Source: JAGWAJ01 sp026707615 (GTDB taxonomy: Bacteria > Acidobacteriota > Vicinamibacteria > Vicinamibacterales > UBA8438). From it: DNA of 64,000 nucleotides. The notes beneath the pieces were generated by a model. The model was given only the letters and a program-made list of their open reading frames with translations. It did not search any database and was not told the DNA's origin. The position numbers and the translations under genes are program-made. Shown in pieces: positions 45,801 to 53,806 of the stretch. Position 1 is the stretch's first letter. Each line of letters begins with the position of its first letter. The stretch spans positions 531,075-595,074 of the forward strand of contig CBDBMW010000010.1 in the NCBI GenBank assembly GCA_965207595.1. Direction: 5' to 3'.

Positions 45801-48800
45801 ACGGCCACCAAGGGCACCGACTACACCGAGAACACGGCCGCCATCTCCTTCGCCGGCTCGGCCGGCGAAACGAAGACCCTCACCGTGTCGACCACCGAGG
45901 ACACCGACGACGAGAACGACGAGACCTTCACCGTCAGCTTTGCCGTCTCCGGGACTACCCAGACCGTCACCGCGACCGACACCGCGACCGGGACCATCAC
46001 CGACGACGACGGGGACGACGGCGGCGCGAGCGCTGCGGCCGTGACGGTCTCCGATGCAAGCGCAGCCGAGGGCGACCCGATGACGTTCACGGTGACGCTC
46101 GACAAGGCGGTCTCCGGGGGGCTGACGGTGACGCCGAGCTTCCGCGACGGGTCTGCGACGAAGGGCACGGACTACCGGGAGAACACGAGGGCGCTCAGCT
46201 TCGCCGGGACGGCCGGCGAGACGAAGTCCTTCACCGTGGCGACCACCGCGGACAGCAACGAAGAGCCCAACGAGACGTTCACGGTGAGCCTGACCGTCTC
46301 CGGGACGACGGCGACGGTGACGGCGACCGACACGGCCACGGGCACGATCCTCGACGACGACACGCCCGCCGTGCTGACGATCGGCGACGCATCCGGCGGT
46401 GAGGGCGACCCGATCGTCTTCACCGTGAAGCTCGACCGGGCGGTACCCGGCGGGCTGACGGTGACGCCGAGCTTCACCGACGGCACGGCCACCAAGGGCA
46501 CCGACTACACCGAGAACACCGCCGCCCTCACGTTCGCGGGCACGGCGGGCGAGCGGAAGACCTTCACGGTGGCGACGAGCGACGACACCGGCGATGAACC
46601 GGATGAGACGTTCACGGTGAGCCTGACCGTCTCCGGAACGACGGCGACGGTGACGGCAACCGATACGGCGACGGGTACGATCCTCGACGACGACACGCCC
46701 GCCGTGCTGACGATCGGCGACGCATCGGCCGGTGAGGGCGACCCGCTCGTCTTCACCCTGATGCTGGACAGGAAGGTACCCGGCGGGCTGACCGCGACAC
46801 CGGGCTTTACCGGCGGCACCGCCACGCAGGGGGCCGACTACGTCGCCAGCACGGCGCCGGTCTTCTTCGCCGGGTACGCGGGCGAGACCCGGGCCCTCAC
46901 GGTGACGACGACCGACGACAGCGACGAGGAAGAGGACGAGACGCTCACCGTCGGCCTGACCGTCTCCGGGACCTCCATGACGGTGACGGCGACCGATACG
47001 GCCGGAGGGACGATCATCGACGACGACGAGGGCGGCGACGACGAAGGGGCGGGCGCCGCGCCGGCGCTCACCGTCACCGGCGCCGCAGCCGACGAGGGAG
47101 AACCCCTCGCGTTCGTCGTGACGCTGGACCAGGCGGTCTCCGGCGGACTGACGGTGACGCCGACCTTCACCGACGGCACCGCCTCGCAGGAGACCGACTA
47201 CACCCCCGACGCAACCCCGCTCCGCTTCGCCGGCACCGCGGGCGAGACGCAGACCCTCACCGTGGCCACGACCGACGACACCGATGAGGAGCCGAACGAG
47301 ACCTTCACCGTCGGCCTGACCGTCTCCGGGACGTCGGAGACGGTGACCGCGACCGACACGGCGACGGGAACGATCATCGACAACGACGAGCATCGCCCGG
47401 CGGCTGCCCTCACCATCGCCGGCGCCGCAGCCGACGAGGGAGAACCGCTCGCGTTCGTCGTGACGCTGGACGACGCGGTGACCGGCGGGTTGACGGTGAC
47501 GCCGACCTTCACCGACGGCACGGCCTCGCAGGATGCCGACTACACCCCCGACGCAACCCCGCTCCGCTTCGCGGGCACCGCGGGCGAGACGCAGACCCTC
47601 ACCGTGGCGACAACCGACGATGACGACGAGGAGCCGCACGAAACCTTCACCGTCGGCCTGACCGTGTCAGGGACCCCGGAGACGGTGACGGCGACGGACA
47701 CCGCGACGGGCACGATCATCGACGACGACGGCGACGACGAGCGCGGTCCCGCGCCGGCCGTGACGATTGCCGACGCCTCGGCCGGCGAGGGCGACCCGCT
47801 GACCCTCACGGTGACGCTGGACAAGGCGGTGCCGGGCGGGCTGACGGTGACGCCGACCTTCACCGACGGCACCGCCACGGAGGGAAGCGACTACACCGCG
47901 AACACGGCTCCCCTCCCGTTCACCGGGCGCGCGGGCGAGGCCAGGACCTTTACGGTGGCGACCATCGAGGACCGCGACGAGGAGCCGAACGAGAGGTTCA
48001 CCATCGGCCTGAGCGTCTCCGGGACCGAGACGAGCGTCACGGCCGCGGACACGGCGAGAGCGACGATCATCGACGACGACGCTGCGCAGGCAGAGTTGAC
48101 GATCGGCGACGCGATTGCCCTGGAAGGCGACCACATCACGTTCGCGATCACGCTGGACGGCGAGGTCCCGGAGGGTTTCACCGTGACGCCGGACCTGGAG
48201 GACGAGACCGCGACGGCAGGCGAGGACTACCGCGCCGCCCGGCCGCCGGTGCGCTTCGCCGGGCGGGCCGGCGAGACGCAGACGTTCACGGTGCCGACCA
48301 TCGAGGACGCCGTCGAGGAAGACGACGAGACGTTCACGGTGAGCCTGCGGGTCTCGGGGACGACGTCGCCGGTGACCGTGACCGACACCGCGACGGGCCG
48401 GATCGCGGACGACGACCTGACGCCGGTGGTCCTCCGGGTGGAGCCGGCGCGCGTCGCGGAGACGGCGGGGCCGACGACCGTCCGGGTGACGGCGGCGCTC
48501 GACGGCGGGACTCCCCTGTCGCGGGCGACCGCGGTGGGCGTGACGGTGGGCGCGGCGAACGACACCGCGGAGGCGGGTGCGGACTACACGGCGTCGCCGG
48601 CGTCGTTCACGGTGACCATCCCGGCCGGCGCGACGGAGGCCTCGGTGACGTTCACGCTCGGACCCGTGAACGACACGCTGATGGAGCCCGACGAGATCCT
48701 GACGGTGGACGGCGATTCCGGGTCCCGAGCCGTGACGGCGGCGGCGGTGACGCTGGAGGACGACGACACCTCCGCCGCGCGCCTGGTGGTGCGGATGGAA

Positions 48801-50612
48801 CCCGACTCGGTGTCCGAGAGCGCGGGGCCGACGGAGGTCACGATAGTCGCCGAGATCACCGGCGGCAGGCCGACGGCGCCGTTGCCCGTGACCATGCGGA
48901 TCGGTGACGACGGCGACACGGCGCAGTTGGCGCTCGACTACCAGGCGATCGAGGCCTTCACGGTGACGATTCCGGCCGGCGAGACCGAGCAGAGGGCCAC
49001 GTTCCTCCTGTCGCCGGTCGAGGACGAGCTGATCGAGGGGAACGAGACGCTGACCGTCACCGGCGAGGCGGCCCGCCTGGACGCGGCGTCGGACGAGGGG
49101 GTGATCCGCGACGCGGACCTGGCGGAAGTGCGATCGGAGGGAACGGGCCGGACCTTGTTCCTGCTGGCGCGCGCGATCGGGTCGGAGTCGCTGGCCGCGA
49201 TCGAGGAACGCTTCTCGAGTGCGGGCCTCGGCCGGCGGGCGCGGCTGGGAGCGGTGCCGTCGCTCGGCCCGGGCGCACCTGGTGCGTGGGGCGGCCCGTT
49301 CGCGGGAGCAGGAATGCTCGGCGGCCCGGGGCTGGGCATGCCGGGGGGAGGCGGGCCGCACATGCCGGGCGTTGCCGGCGTCGGCGCGGCGGCACCGCTT
49401 GCCGGCCCGGCGGGATCGCCCGCCCCGTTCGGTCACGGCCCGGGCGCCTTCGGCATGGGCCTGGGGATGTCGGCGCACCGGCAGCCGTTCGAGGAGCTGG
49501 CCTGGCTGGACGGGGCCGGCTTCACCGCGCCGCTGGCCGGCAGCCCCGGCGGGACGAACGCGCCGGCCGGCCCGGCGTCCGGCGACCCGGCGGGCTGGGT
49601 GGTCTGGGGCCGCGCCGCCACCACCCGGACCGCCGTGCAGGCGACGCCCGGCGCGCAGGCGCGCGGGGACCTCTTCACGGTGCACCTGGGGGTCGACACC
49701 CGCGTCGGCTCCCGCCTGCTGGTGGGGGTCGCCGCCTCGCACAGCCGCGGCAAGCTCGGCTACACGCTCGGGGGCCAGGCGGATGCGGTCCCCGCGGCAG
49801 TCGACGGAGACCTGACGAGCGCACAGCCCTACCTGCAGTGGACGCCGCGCGCCGGCCTCGAGGTATGGGGCTCCGGCGGCGCCGGGCGGGGAGCGCTGCG
49901 GGTGGTGGACACCTTCGGGACGGTCGACACGGGCCTCGGGATGCGGATGGCGGCGGGCGGCGCGCGGCAGGAGGTGACGGCGGGAGGCGGGCTCGCGGTG
50001 AAGGCGGACGTCTTCCACGTGGCCGTGGCGTCGGACGCCCACCTGGATCTGCCGGAGGCGCGGGCGACGGCCACCCGGGCGCGTGTGCTGCTCGAGTGGG
50101 AGTCGGAATGGGCACCGTCGAACGCCGCGCGGGTGCGTCCCCGGCTCGAGGTGGGCGGCCGGTGGGACGGCGGCAGCGACGTCGACGGCTTCGGTTCGGA
50201 GGTGGGCGGCGGCATCGCCCTGGCGCACGTCGGGCTGGGGCTCGAGCTGAGCGGATCGGGACGCTACCTGCTGGCGCACCAGGCGAAGGGCTTCGAGGAG
50301 TGGGGAGCCAGCCTGGCGTTGCGGGCCGGCCCGGGCGTGACGCGCCGCGGCGCCTGGGTGTCGCTGGAGCCCGAGTGGGGCGCGGCGGCCAGCCGGATGC
50401 ACGCCATGTGGGGGCAGCAGGCGGACCCGGGGCTCCACCCCGGCGCGTCGCTCGGCGCCCTCGGCGCCGAGCCGGCCCGCCTGCGGCTGGCCGCCGGCTA
50501 CGCCCTGCCCGAGGCCGGCACCGACCTCCGCGTGGAAGCGATGCGCGAGACCTACGACCCGCAGTCCGGCCCGAGCGTCGGGGTGCGATTCTCCGCCCAG
50601 ATCGGGTGGTAA
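42813..50612 (+). CDS. Giant secreted Calx-beta repeat protein with C-terminal beta-barrel-like domain
   Basis: A 2599-residue surface or secreted protein. ATG 42813 is chosen because it gives a signal peptide (WAAVPVLAVTAAGFCAAEAG, cleavage near AGA-QT at 41/42); earlier in-frame ATGs add unrelated sequence. About 18 Calx-beta-like units of about 110 residues follow to about residue 2110. The consensus is a strand with a D-A-S-x-x-E-G-D turn, LDKAVSGGLTVTP, then TDGTATKGTDYTENTA, TAGETKTFTV, DEExDETFTV and TATDTATGTIxDDD; the acidic ends are Ca-binding positions in the family. Units 1-2 and 17-18 are the most divergent. After a Gly/Pro-rich linker, residues about 2262-2599 form alternating strands (GWVVWGRAATTRT to FSAQIGW) ending in Trp, as in autotransporter barrels. 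A cell-surface adhesin or passenger role is inference. Confidence 0.9.
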   Translation: MHPTLRGPASGRRARGIGRGWAAVPVLAVTAAGFCAAEAGAQTFETSYFTYEGTRSVEEGGSVTITITSKNTHISRHLTYLTEQYTTWSPGSTEVAEAGIDWYYFEPKKLVVHPGRPETITIRTAEDYRVEHDEHFRLILRGTMVEEAGNKSYTTGLNITILNDDRSTLTVSDAKAVEGDALEFTATLSSFLHPGSVTMKPVFTNGTAGKADYIANTDPITFRAQHTPQTFRVSTTQDSVLEENETFKVGFNVRQFEVSWPYTGEGSAIAVVPGTGTIVDGTPTLTVGNTYASEGDSMTFTVTLDKAVSGGLTVTPSFTDDTATKGTDYTENTAALSFTGTAGETKTFTVATVEDTDAELTESFTVGLSVSGTQAAVRATDTGQGVIQDDDGDLAEVTIEDASADEGDSMTFTVTLDKAVSGGLTVTPRLAGGTTPGYATEGTDFTATTTPLSFLGRAGEKKSFTVATIQDSVAEADELFYVNLVVSEAQVPVTHLDFATGTIRDDEVRSLTVADASAVEGDSMTFTATLGKAVTGGLSTAVGHTDGTAEHGVDYRVHFDGPTFAGTAGETKTFTVATIGDDKEEEDETFTVSLHHTSGTQVATATGTIVDNDGPPSVTVSDASATEGDRMMFTLTLDKAVPLGLTVTPTFTDGTAKKGTDYTERGDSGIPFDGSAGATRTFYVSTTEDTDEEDDETFTVGLVVSGTDVTVTATDTATGTIVDDDGPAPALTVADASAEEGTALTFTVTLDKAVSGGLTVTPSFTDGTATKGTDYTENTAAVTFAGTEGETQSFTVSTAADIDDEDDETFTVGLAVSGTSETVTATDTATGTIIDDHADDADAPAVTIADARAAEGDSITFTLTLDKAVSGGLTVTPSFTDGTATKGADYTENTAAISFTGTEGETKTLTVSTIEDADDENDETFIVSLAVAGPSRTVTATDTATGTITDDDGAPTAPAVTIADASAAEGEALTFTLTLDKAVAGGLTVTPSFTDGTATKGTDYTENTAAISFAGSAGETKTLTVSTTEDTDDENDETFTVSFAVSGTTQTVTATDTATGTITDDDGDDGGASAAAVTVSDASAAEGDPMTFTVTLDKAVSGGLTVTPSFRDGSATKGTDYRENTRALSFAGTAGETKSFTVATTADSNEEPNETFTVSLTVSGTTATVTATDTATGTILDDDTPAVLTIGDASGGEGDPIVFTVKLDRAVPGGLTVTPSFTDGTATKGTDYTENTAALTFAGTAGERKTFTVATSDDTGDEPDETFTVSLTVSGTTATVTATDTATGTILDDDTPAVLTIGDASAGEGDPLVFTLMLDRKVPGGLTATPGFTGGTATQGADYVASTAPVFFAGYAGETRALTVTTTDDSDEEEDETLTVGLTVSGTSMTVTATDTAGGTIIDDDEGGDDEGAGAAPALTVTGAAADEGEPLAFVVTLDQAVSGGLTVTPTFTDGTASQETDYTPDATPLRFAGTAGETQTLTVATTDDTDEEPNETFTVGLTVSGTSETVTATDTATGTIIDNDEHRPAAALTIAGAAADEGEPLAFVVTLDDAVTGGLTVTPTFTDGTASQDADYTPDATPLRFAGTAGETQTLTVATTDDDDEEPHETFTVGLTVSGTPETVTATDTATGTIIDDDGDDERGPAPAVTIADASAGEGDPLTLTVTLDKAVPGGLTVTPTFTDGTATEGSDYTANTAPLPFTGRAGEARTFTVATIEDRDEEPNERFTIGLSVSGTETSVTAADTARATIIDDDAAQAELTIGDAIALEGDHITFAITLDGEVPEGFTVTPDLEDETATAGEDYRAARPPVRFAGRAGETQTFTVPTIEDAVEEDDETFTVSLRVSGTTSPVTVTDTATGRIADDDLTPVVLRVEPARVAETAGPTTVRVTAALDGGTPLSRATAVGVTVGAANDTAEAGADYTASPASFTVTIPAGATEASVTFTLGPVNDTLMEPDEILTVDGDSGSRAVTAAAVTLEDDDTSAARLVVRMEPDSVSESAGPTEVTIVAEITGGRPTAPLPVTMRIGDDGDTAQLALDYQAIEAFTVTIPAGETEQRATFLLSPVEDELIEGNETLTVTGEAARLDAASDEGVIRDADLAEVRSEGTGRTLFLLARAIGSESLAAIEERFSSAGLGRRARLGAVPSLGPGAPGAWGGPFAGAGMLGGPGLGMPGGGGPHMPGVAGVGAAAPLAGPAGSPAPFGHGPGAFGMGLGMSAHRQPFEELAWLDGAGFTAPLAGSPGGTNAPAGPASGDPAGWVVWGRAATTRTAVQATPGAQARGDLFTVHLGVDTRVGSRLLVGVAASHSRGKLGYTLGGQADAVPAAVDGDLTSAQPYLQWTPRAGLEVWGSGGAGRGALRVVDTFGTVDTGLGMRMAAGGARQEVTAGGGLAVKADVFHVAVASDAHLDLPEARATATRARVLLEWESEWAPSNAARVRPRLEVGGRWDGGSDVDGFGSEVGGGIALAHVGLGLELSGSGRYLLAHQAKGFEEWGASLALRAGPGVTRRGAWVSLEPEWGAAASRMHAMWGQQADPGLHPGASLGALGAEPARLRLAAGYALPEAGTDLRVEAMRETYDPQSGPSVGVRFSAQIGW
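43660..48415 (+). repeat. Tandem Calx-beta repeat array at DNA level
   Basis: About fourteen consecutive units with a period of roughly 320-355 bp encode the more alike Calx-beta domains. Units near 46363 and 46696 begin with the same CGCCCGCCGTGCTGACGATC stretch, and those near 47055 and 47400 share ADEGEPLAFVVTLD coding. This points to recent unit duplication. The array creates long open frames on the opposite strand by codon bias alone. Confidence 0.85.
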
Positions 50613-50709
50613 CTGTCAGACGCCCCAGGGCTTGCGGCGTCCCCTTCCCCGTGAACGCGCCGCGGCAGGCGCCCAGCCGATGACGTCGTTCTTGCCGCCG
50701 CGACGCGTC

Positions 50710-51210
50710 ATGAACCCGCTCGATGCCTTCGATCAGATCCTTCAGCTCCTGCACAAGGCAGCGCTCGACGACGCGCACTGGCCCGCCGCGGCTGCCTTGA
50801 TCGACGAGACCTGCGGCACCGCGGGCAACGCCGCCGACCGGCGGCTCGATGCGGATTCAGCGCCCCCTGCTCCGGTCGCGGCTGGCGCTCCACGTACCCC
50901 CGTGGAGGTCGCGCAGGCGGACTTCGGGGGCCGCCGGGCGGCCGCGCTGGTGCTGGTGGTCGACCCGGCGATCCGTCCGCGCATCGACCCGGTGCGGGTG
51001 TCCGCGCTGCTCGGCCTGACGCCGTGCGAGGCCCGGGTGTCGGCGCTGCTGGCCGAGGGGCGGGCGGTGAGGGAGATCGCCGCGGCCACCGGCTACAAGG
51101 AAAGCTACGTCCGCTGGCTTCTGAAGCAGGTCTACCGGAAGCAGGGCCTGTCCGGGCAAATCGCCCTGATGCAGCGGGTCCTGGCAGCGTACGCCTTGCC
51201 GCGACGCTGA
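50710..51210 (+). CDS. LuxR-type HTH regulator, apparently lacking its central region
   Basis: A 166-residue protein. The N-terminal part (MNPLDAFDQILQLLHKAALD, then DAHWPAAAALIDETCGTAGN) and the C-terminal part belong to an acidobacterial LuxR-type regulator family. The C-terminal part is QADFGGRRAAALVLVVDPAI followed by LGLTPCEARVSALLAEGRAV and REIAAATGYKESYVRWLLKQ. From memory of the family, relatives have about 200 more residues with a PAS-like sensor between these parts; here the join is at CGTAGN-AADRRLDADSAP and the frame is kept. The DNA-binding helices are intact. It lies 97 bp after the Calx-beta gene on the same strand and may control it. ATG 50710 is preferred; ATG 50680 is possible. 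Confidence 0.72.
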   Translation: MNPLDAFDQILQLLHKAALDDAHWPAAAALIDETCGTAGNAADRRLDADSAPPAPVAAGAPRTPVEVAQADFGGRRAAALVLVVDPAIRPRIDPVRVSALLGLTPCEARVSALLAEGRAVREIAAATGYKESYVRWLLKQVYRKQGLSGQIALMQRVLAAYALPRR

Positions 51211-51634
51211 CGGCTGGCGGGTTTCTCCCTTCCCCGTTCTTTCCTCCCCAACCGTGGCGCGCACTGCCGTCCGTAGGTGGGTCCGCCGTGGCGCCACACA
51301 GGCTGGAATTGAAATGACATGACAATCAAAGAAAACAACACGCTATCTTTATGTCTGCTGGGTTAGGCTATTCGTTTGGGTGAGGAACCGGTCCTTCTGC
51401 CGGGAGCGACCGGGACTTGCGGGACGTGTGTTCCGCACGACGCCGAACGCTCCTGCTGGGCAAGAAGGGCGAGACACGTCCGAACCGTGAGGTGACGTCG
51501 CTCCACCGAGAGACCTTCGGAGCCGCGGTCCGCACGACCTGCCGGCCGTCCTCAGTCAGCCAGCGCCCCCTCGACCGGCTTTCTCTCGCTGCCTGAACCG
51601 GCGTTCGCGACACCACTTCGAGGAAGACCGTCCT
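51211..51634 (+). promoter_or_regulatory. Long upstream region of the two-component pair with candidate promoter
   Basis: The 424 bases hold no gene. An AT-rich island at 51307-51354 contains TGACAA (51320-51325) and TATCTT (51344-51349), 18 bp apart. This is a plausible sigma70 promoter that would give a leader of about 280 nt before the kinase ATG at 51635. No sigma54 -24/-12 element is evident, although the response regulator is of the sigma54-activating type. Confidence 0.4.
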
Positions 51635-53806
51635 ATGCACGAAACATCGACGGGGCGCGAAACCCCGCCGCGGCATGCGCGCGTGCTCATCGTCGACCCC
51701 GATCCCGGCTCCCGGGCGGCCCTCTCCGACTCGGTGACCCGCCTGGGACACACGGTCCACCACGCCGCCCCGCCCGGGCCGGCGGCGGTCGAGTTGCCCA
51801 CCGAAGCGGCTCCCGACCTGGTCCTGGTCACCCTCGCGGCGGGCGAGATGGCAGAACCGACCATCGAGACGGCCGAGCGCATCACCGAGCGGTTCGGGGT
51901 GCCGCTCGTCTACGCCACGGAGACGACCGACGCCGAGCTGCTCGACCGGGCGCAGCGCTCGGCTCCGCACGGCTACGTGCTCAAGCCGCCCGACCCGCGG
52001 CACCTCGGTCTCGCCCTCCGCGCGGCACTGGGCGCGGCCGCGCGGAACCGGAACGACCGGCAGGAGGCGGATCCCGCCGACGCCGCACCCCGACCCGAAT
52101 GGAACTCGGCCATCCTCCGGAGCCTGTTCGACAACATGAGCGACGCCGTCATCGTGGCCGACGTCCGGGGCCGGTTCGTGGCCGTGAACGCCGCCGCCAG
52201 AGCGCTCAGCGACACCTACGACCCCCTGAACCCCGAGCGCTGGGCGCAGCACTTCGAGGTCTACCAGGCGGACGGGCGGACCGTGTTCCCGCCGGAGGAC
52301 CTGCCGCTCACCGCCGCGATCCGCGGCAGGCCGACCGGCGAAGCACTGGTGCGGTTGCGGAACCGGAGCGCGACGACGGGGAAGGACGACCTCTGGCTGA
52401 ACGCCAGCGGCTACCCCCTGCTGGACGCCGCCGGCCGGTGCATGGGCGGCGCCGTCGTGCTGCGCAACGTCACGGCGACCACGGCGCAGTCGCAGAAGGC
52501 GAGAAGGCTGGAGGCGGAGCTGCACGAGCGGGTGCAGGTGCTCGACGCGATCATCCGCAGCATGGGCGACGGCGTGGTGGTGGCGGACGCGCAGATGCGG
52601 TTCTCGGTGTTCAACCCGAGCGCCGAGCGCATCATCGGCCTTGGCGCGACGGACCGGCCGCCGGAGGAATGGACGGATCTGTACGGCTTGTTCTACCCCG
52701 ACGCGGTGACCCCGGTGCCGACGGACAAGCTGCCGCTCGTGCGCGCGGTGCGCGGGGAGACGGTCGAGGACCAGCGGGTCTTCATCCGCAACGCACGCAT
52801 CCCGGACGGAGCGTACATCAGCGTCAACGCCAGCCCGGTAAGCAGCGAGTCGGGAGAAGTGGTCGGCGGTGTGGCCGTCTTCCGGGACATCACCGCGCGC
52901 CAGATGGAGGAAGAGGCCCTGGCGCAGGCCTTCGCCCACGGACGCCTGGAAGTCATCGACACCGTCCTGCACAACATCGGCAATGCGATCAACAGCGTCG
53001 CGACGGGCGTGGACACGCTGCACCAGTGGCTGGAGGAGGGCGAGCTGATGCGGCGCTTCGCCCGGGTGGCGGACCTCGTCGCCGCGCACGAAAGCGACTG
53101 GATTCACTGGCTCGAGCACGACGAGCAGGGCCGGCAGGTGCGGCCCTTCCTGCTCGCCCTCGTGCGGGACCTGGCCGCGGAGCACGAGACGCTGCTGGGC
53201 ACCGCCGGGCGGGTGCGCGAGCGCGTGCGCCACATCGTCGACATCATCCGCACCCAGGAGTCCTTCACCGACAGCACGGTGGAACGCAAGCTCATCGCCC
53301 TGCCCCAGACCGTCAACGACGCCGTGAAGGTGGTCCAGGAATCGCTCGGACAACGGGGCGTCTCGATCGAGGTCGACTGCTCCCGCGCGCCCTCGGAGAT
53401 TCTGGTGCAGGAGAGCCGCTTTCAGCAGATGCTCGTGAATCTGCTCAAGAACGCGATGGAGGCTACCGACGAACGGGCGGCGAGTCCGGAGGACGACCCG
53501 GGATGGCGGCCCCGGATCTCGCTGCGGGCCTACCGCGGCGAGCAGGCCAAGACGTTCGTCATCGACGTCGCCGACAACGGCATCGGCATCGAGCCGTCCC
53601 GCTTCGGCTCCGTGTTCAACGCCGGCTACACGACCAAGAAGCACGGCAGCGGTCTGGGCCTGCACTCCGCGGCCAACTTCGTGATCGGGTCGGGGGGCAG
53701 CATACGGCCCCTGAGCGACGGCATCGGCCACGGCGCCACGATGCGCGTGACGTTGCGCCTCGTGGAGGAACCGCAGCGGCCGGCGGCGGCGGGAGGCGGG
53801 CAGTGA
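51635..53806 (+). CDS. Sensor histidine kinase with pseudo-receiver and PAS domains
   Basis: A 723-residue cytoplasmic kinase with no membrane span. Residues 15-130 form a receiver-like fold (ARVLIVDPDPGSRAALSDSV, then LVYATETTDAELLDRAQRSA and GYVLKPPDPRHLGLALRAAL). The phospho-acceptor position in PDLVLVTLAAGEM is Thr66, not Asp. Two PAS domains follow (LRSLFDNMSDAVIVADVRGR at about 165, and LDAIIRSMGDGVVVADAQMR at about 305). The phospho-acceptor block EVIDTVLHNIGNAINSVATG carries His446. The ATPase domain has QQMLVNLLKNAMEATDE (N box), VIDVADNGIGI (G1) and KKHGSGLGLHSAANFV (G2). Its stop overlaps the start of the response regulator (GTGA). Confidence 0.92.
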   Translation: MHETSTGRETPPRHARVLIVDPDPGSRAALSDSVTRLGHTVHHAAPPGPAAVELPTEAAPDLVLVTLAAGEMAEPTIETAERITERFGVPLVYATETTDAELLDRAQRSAPHGYVLKPPDPRHLGLALRAALGAAARNRNDRQEADPADAAPRPEWNSAILRSLFDNMSDAVIVADVRGRFVAVNAAARALSDTYDPLNPERWAQHFEVYQADGRTVFPPEDLPLTAAIRGRPTGEALVRLRNRSATTGKDDLWLNASGYPLLDAAGRCMGGAVVLRNVTATTAQSQKARRLEAELHERVQVLDAIIRSMGDGVVVADAQMRFSVFNPSAERIIGLGATDRPPEEWTDLYGLFYPDAVTPVPTDKLPLVRAVRGETVEDQRVFIRNARIPDGAYISVNASPVSSESGEVVGGVAVFRDITARQMEEEALAQAFAHGRLEVIDTVLHNIGNAINSVATGVDTLHQWLEEGELMRRFARVADLVAAHESDWIHWLEHDEQGRQVRPFLLALVRDLAAEHETLLGTAGRVRERVRHIVDIIRTQESFTDSTVERKLIALPQTVNDAVKVVQESLGQRGVSIEVDCSRAPSEILVQESRFQQMLVNLLKNAMEATDERAASPEDDPGWRPRISLRAYRGEQAKTFVIDVADNGIGIEPSRFGSVFNAGYTTKKHGSGLGLHSAANFVIGSGGSIRPLSDGIGHGATMRVTLRLVEEPQRPAAAGGGQ

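Noticed and set aside
42603..47639. A 1678-codon open frame on the minus strand opposite the Calx-beta gene, and a 923-codon one at 47667-50438
   Set aside because: They are Arg/Gly/His-rich mirror readings of the repeat array caused by codon bias. The plus strand has the signal peptide, Calx-beta motifs and barrel.
43660..48415. CRISPR or rDNA-like repeat array
   Set aside because: The 330-bp periodicity is coding and encodes protein domains in one continuous frame.
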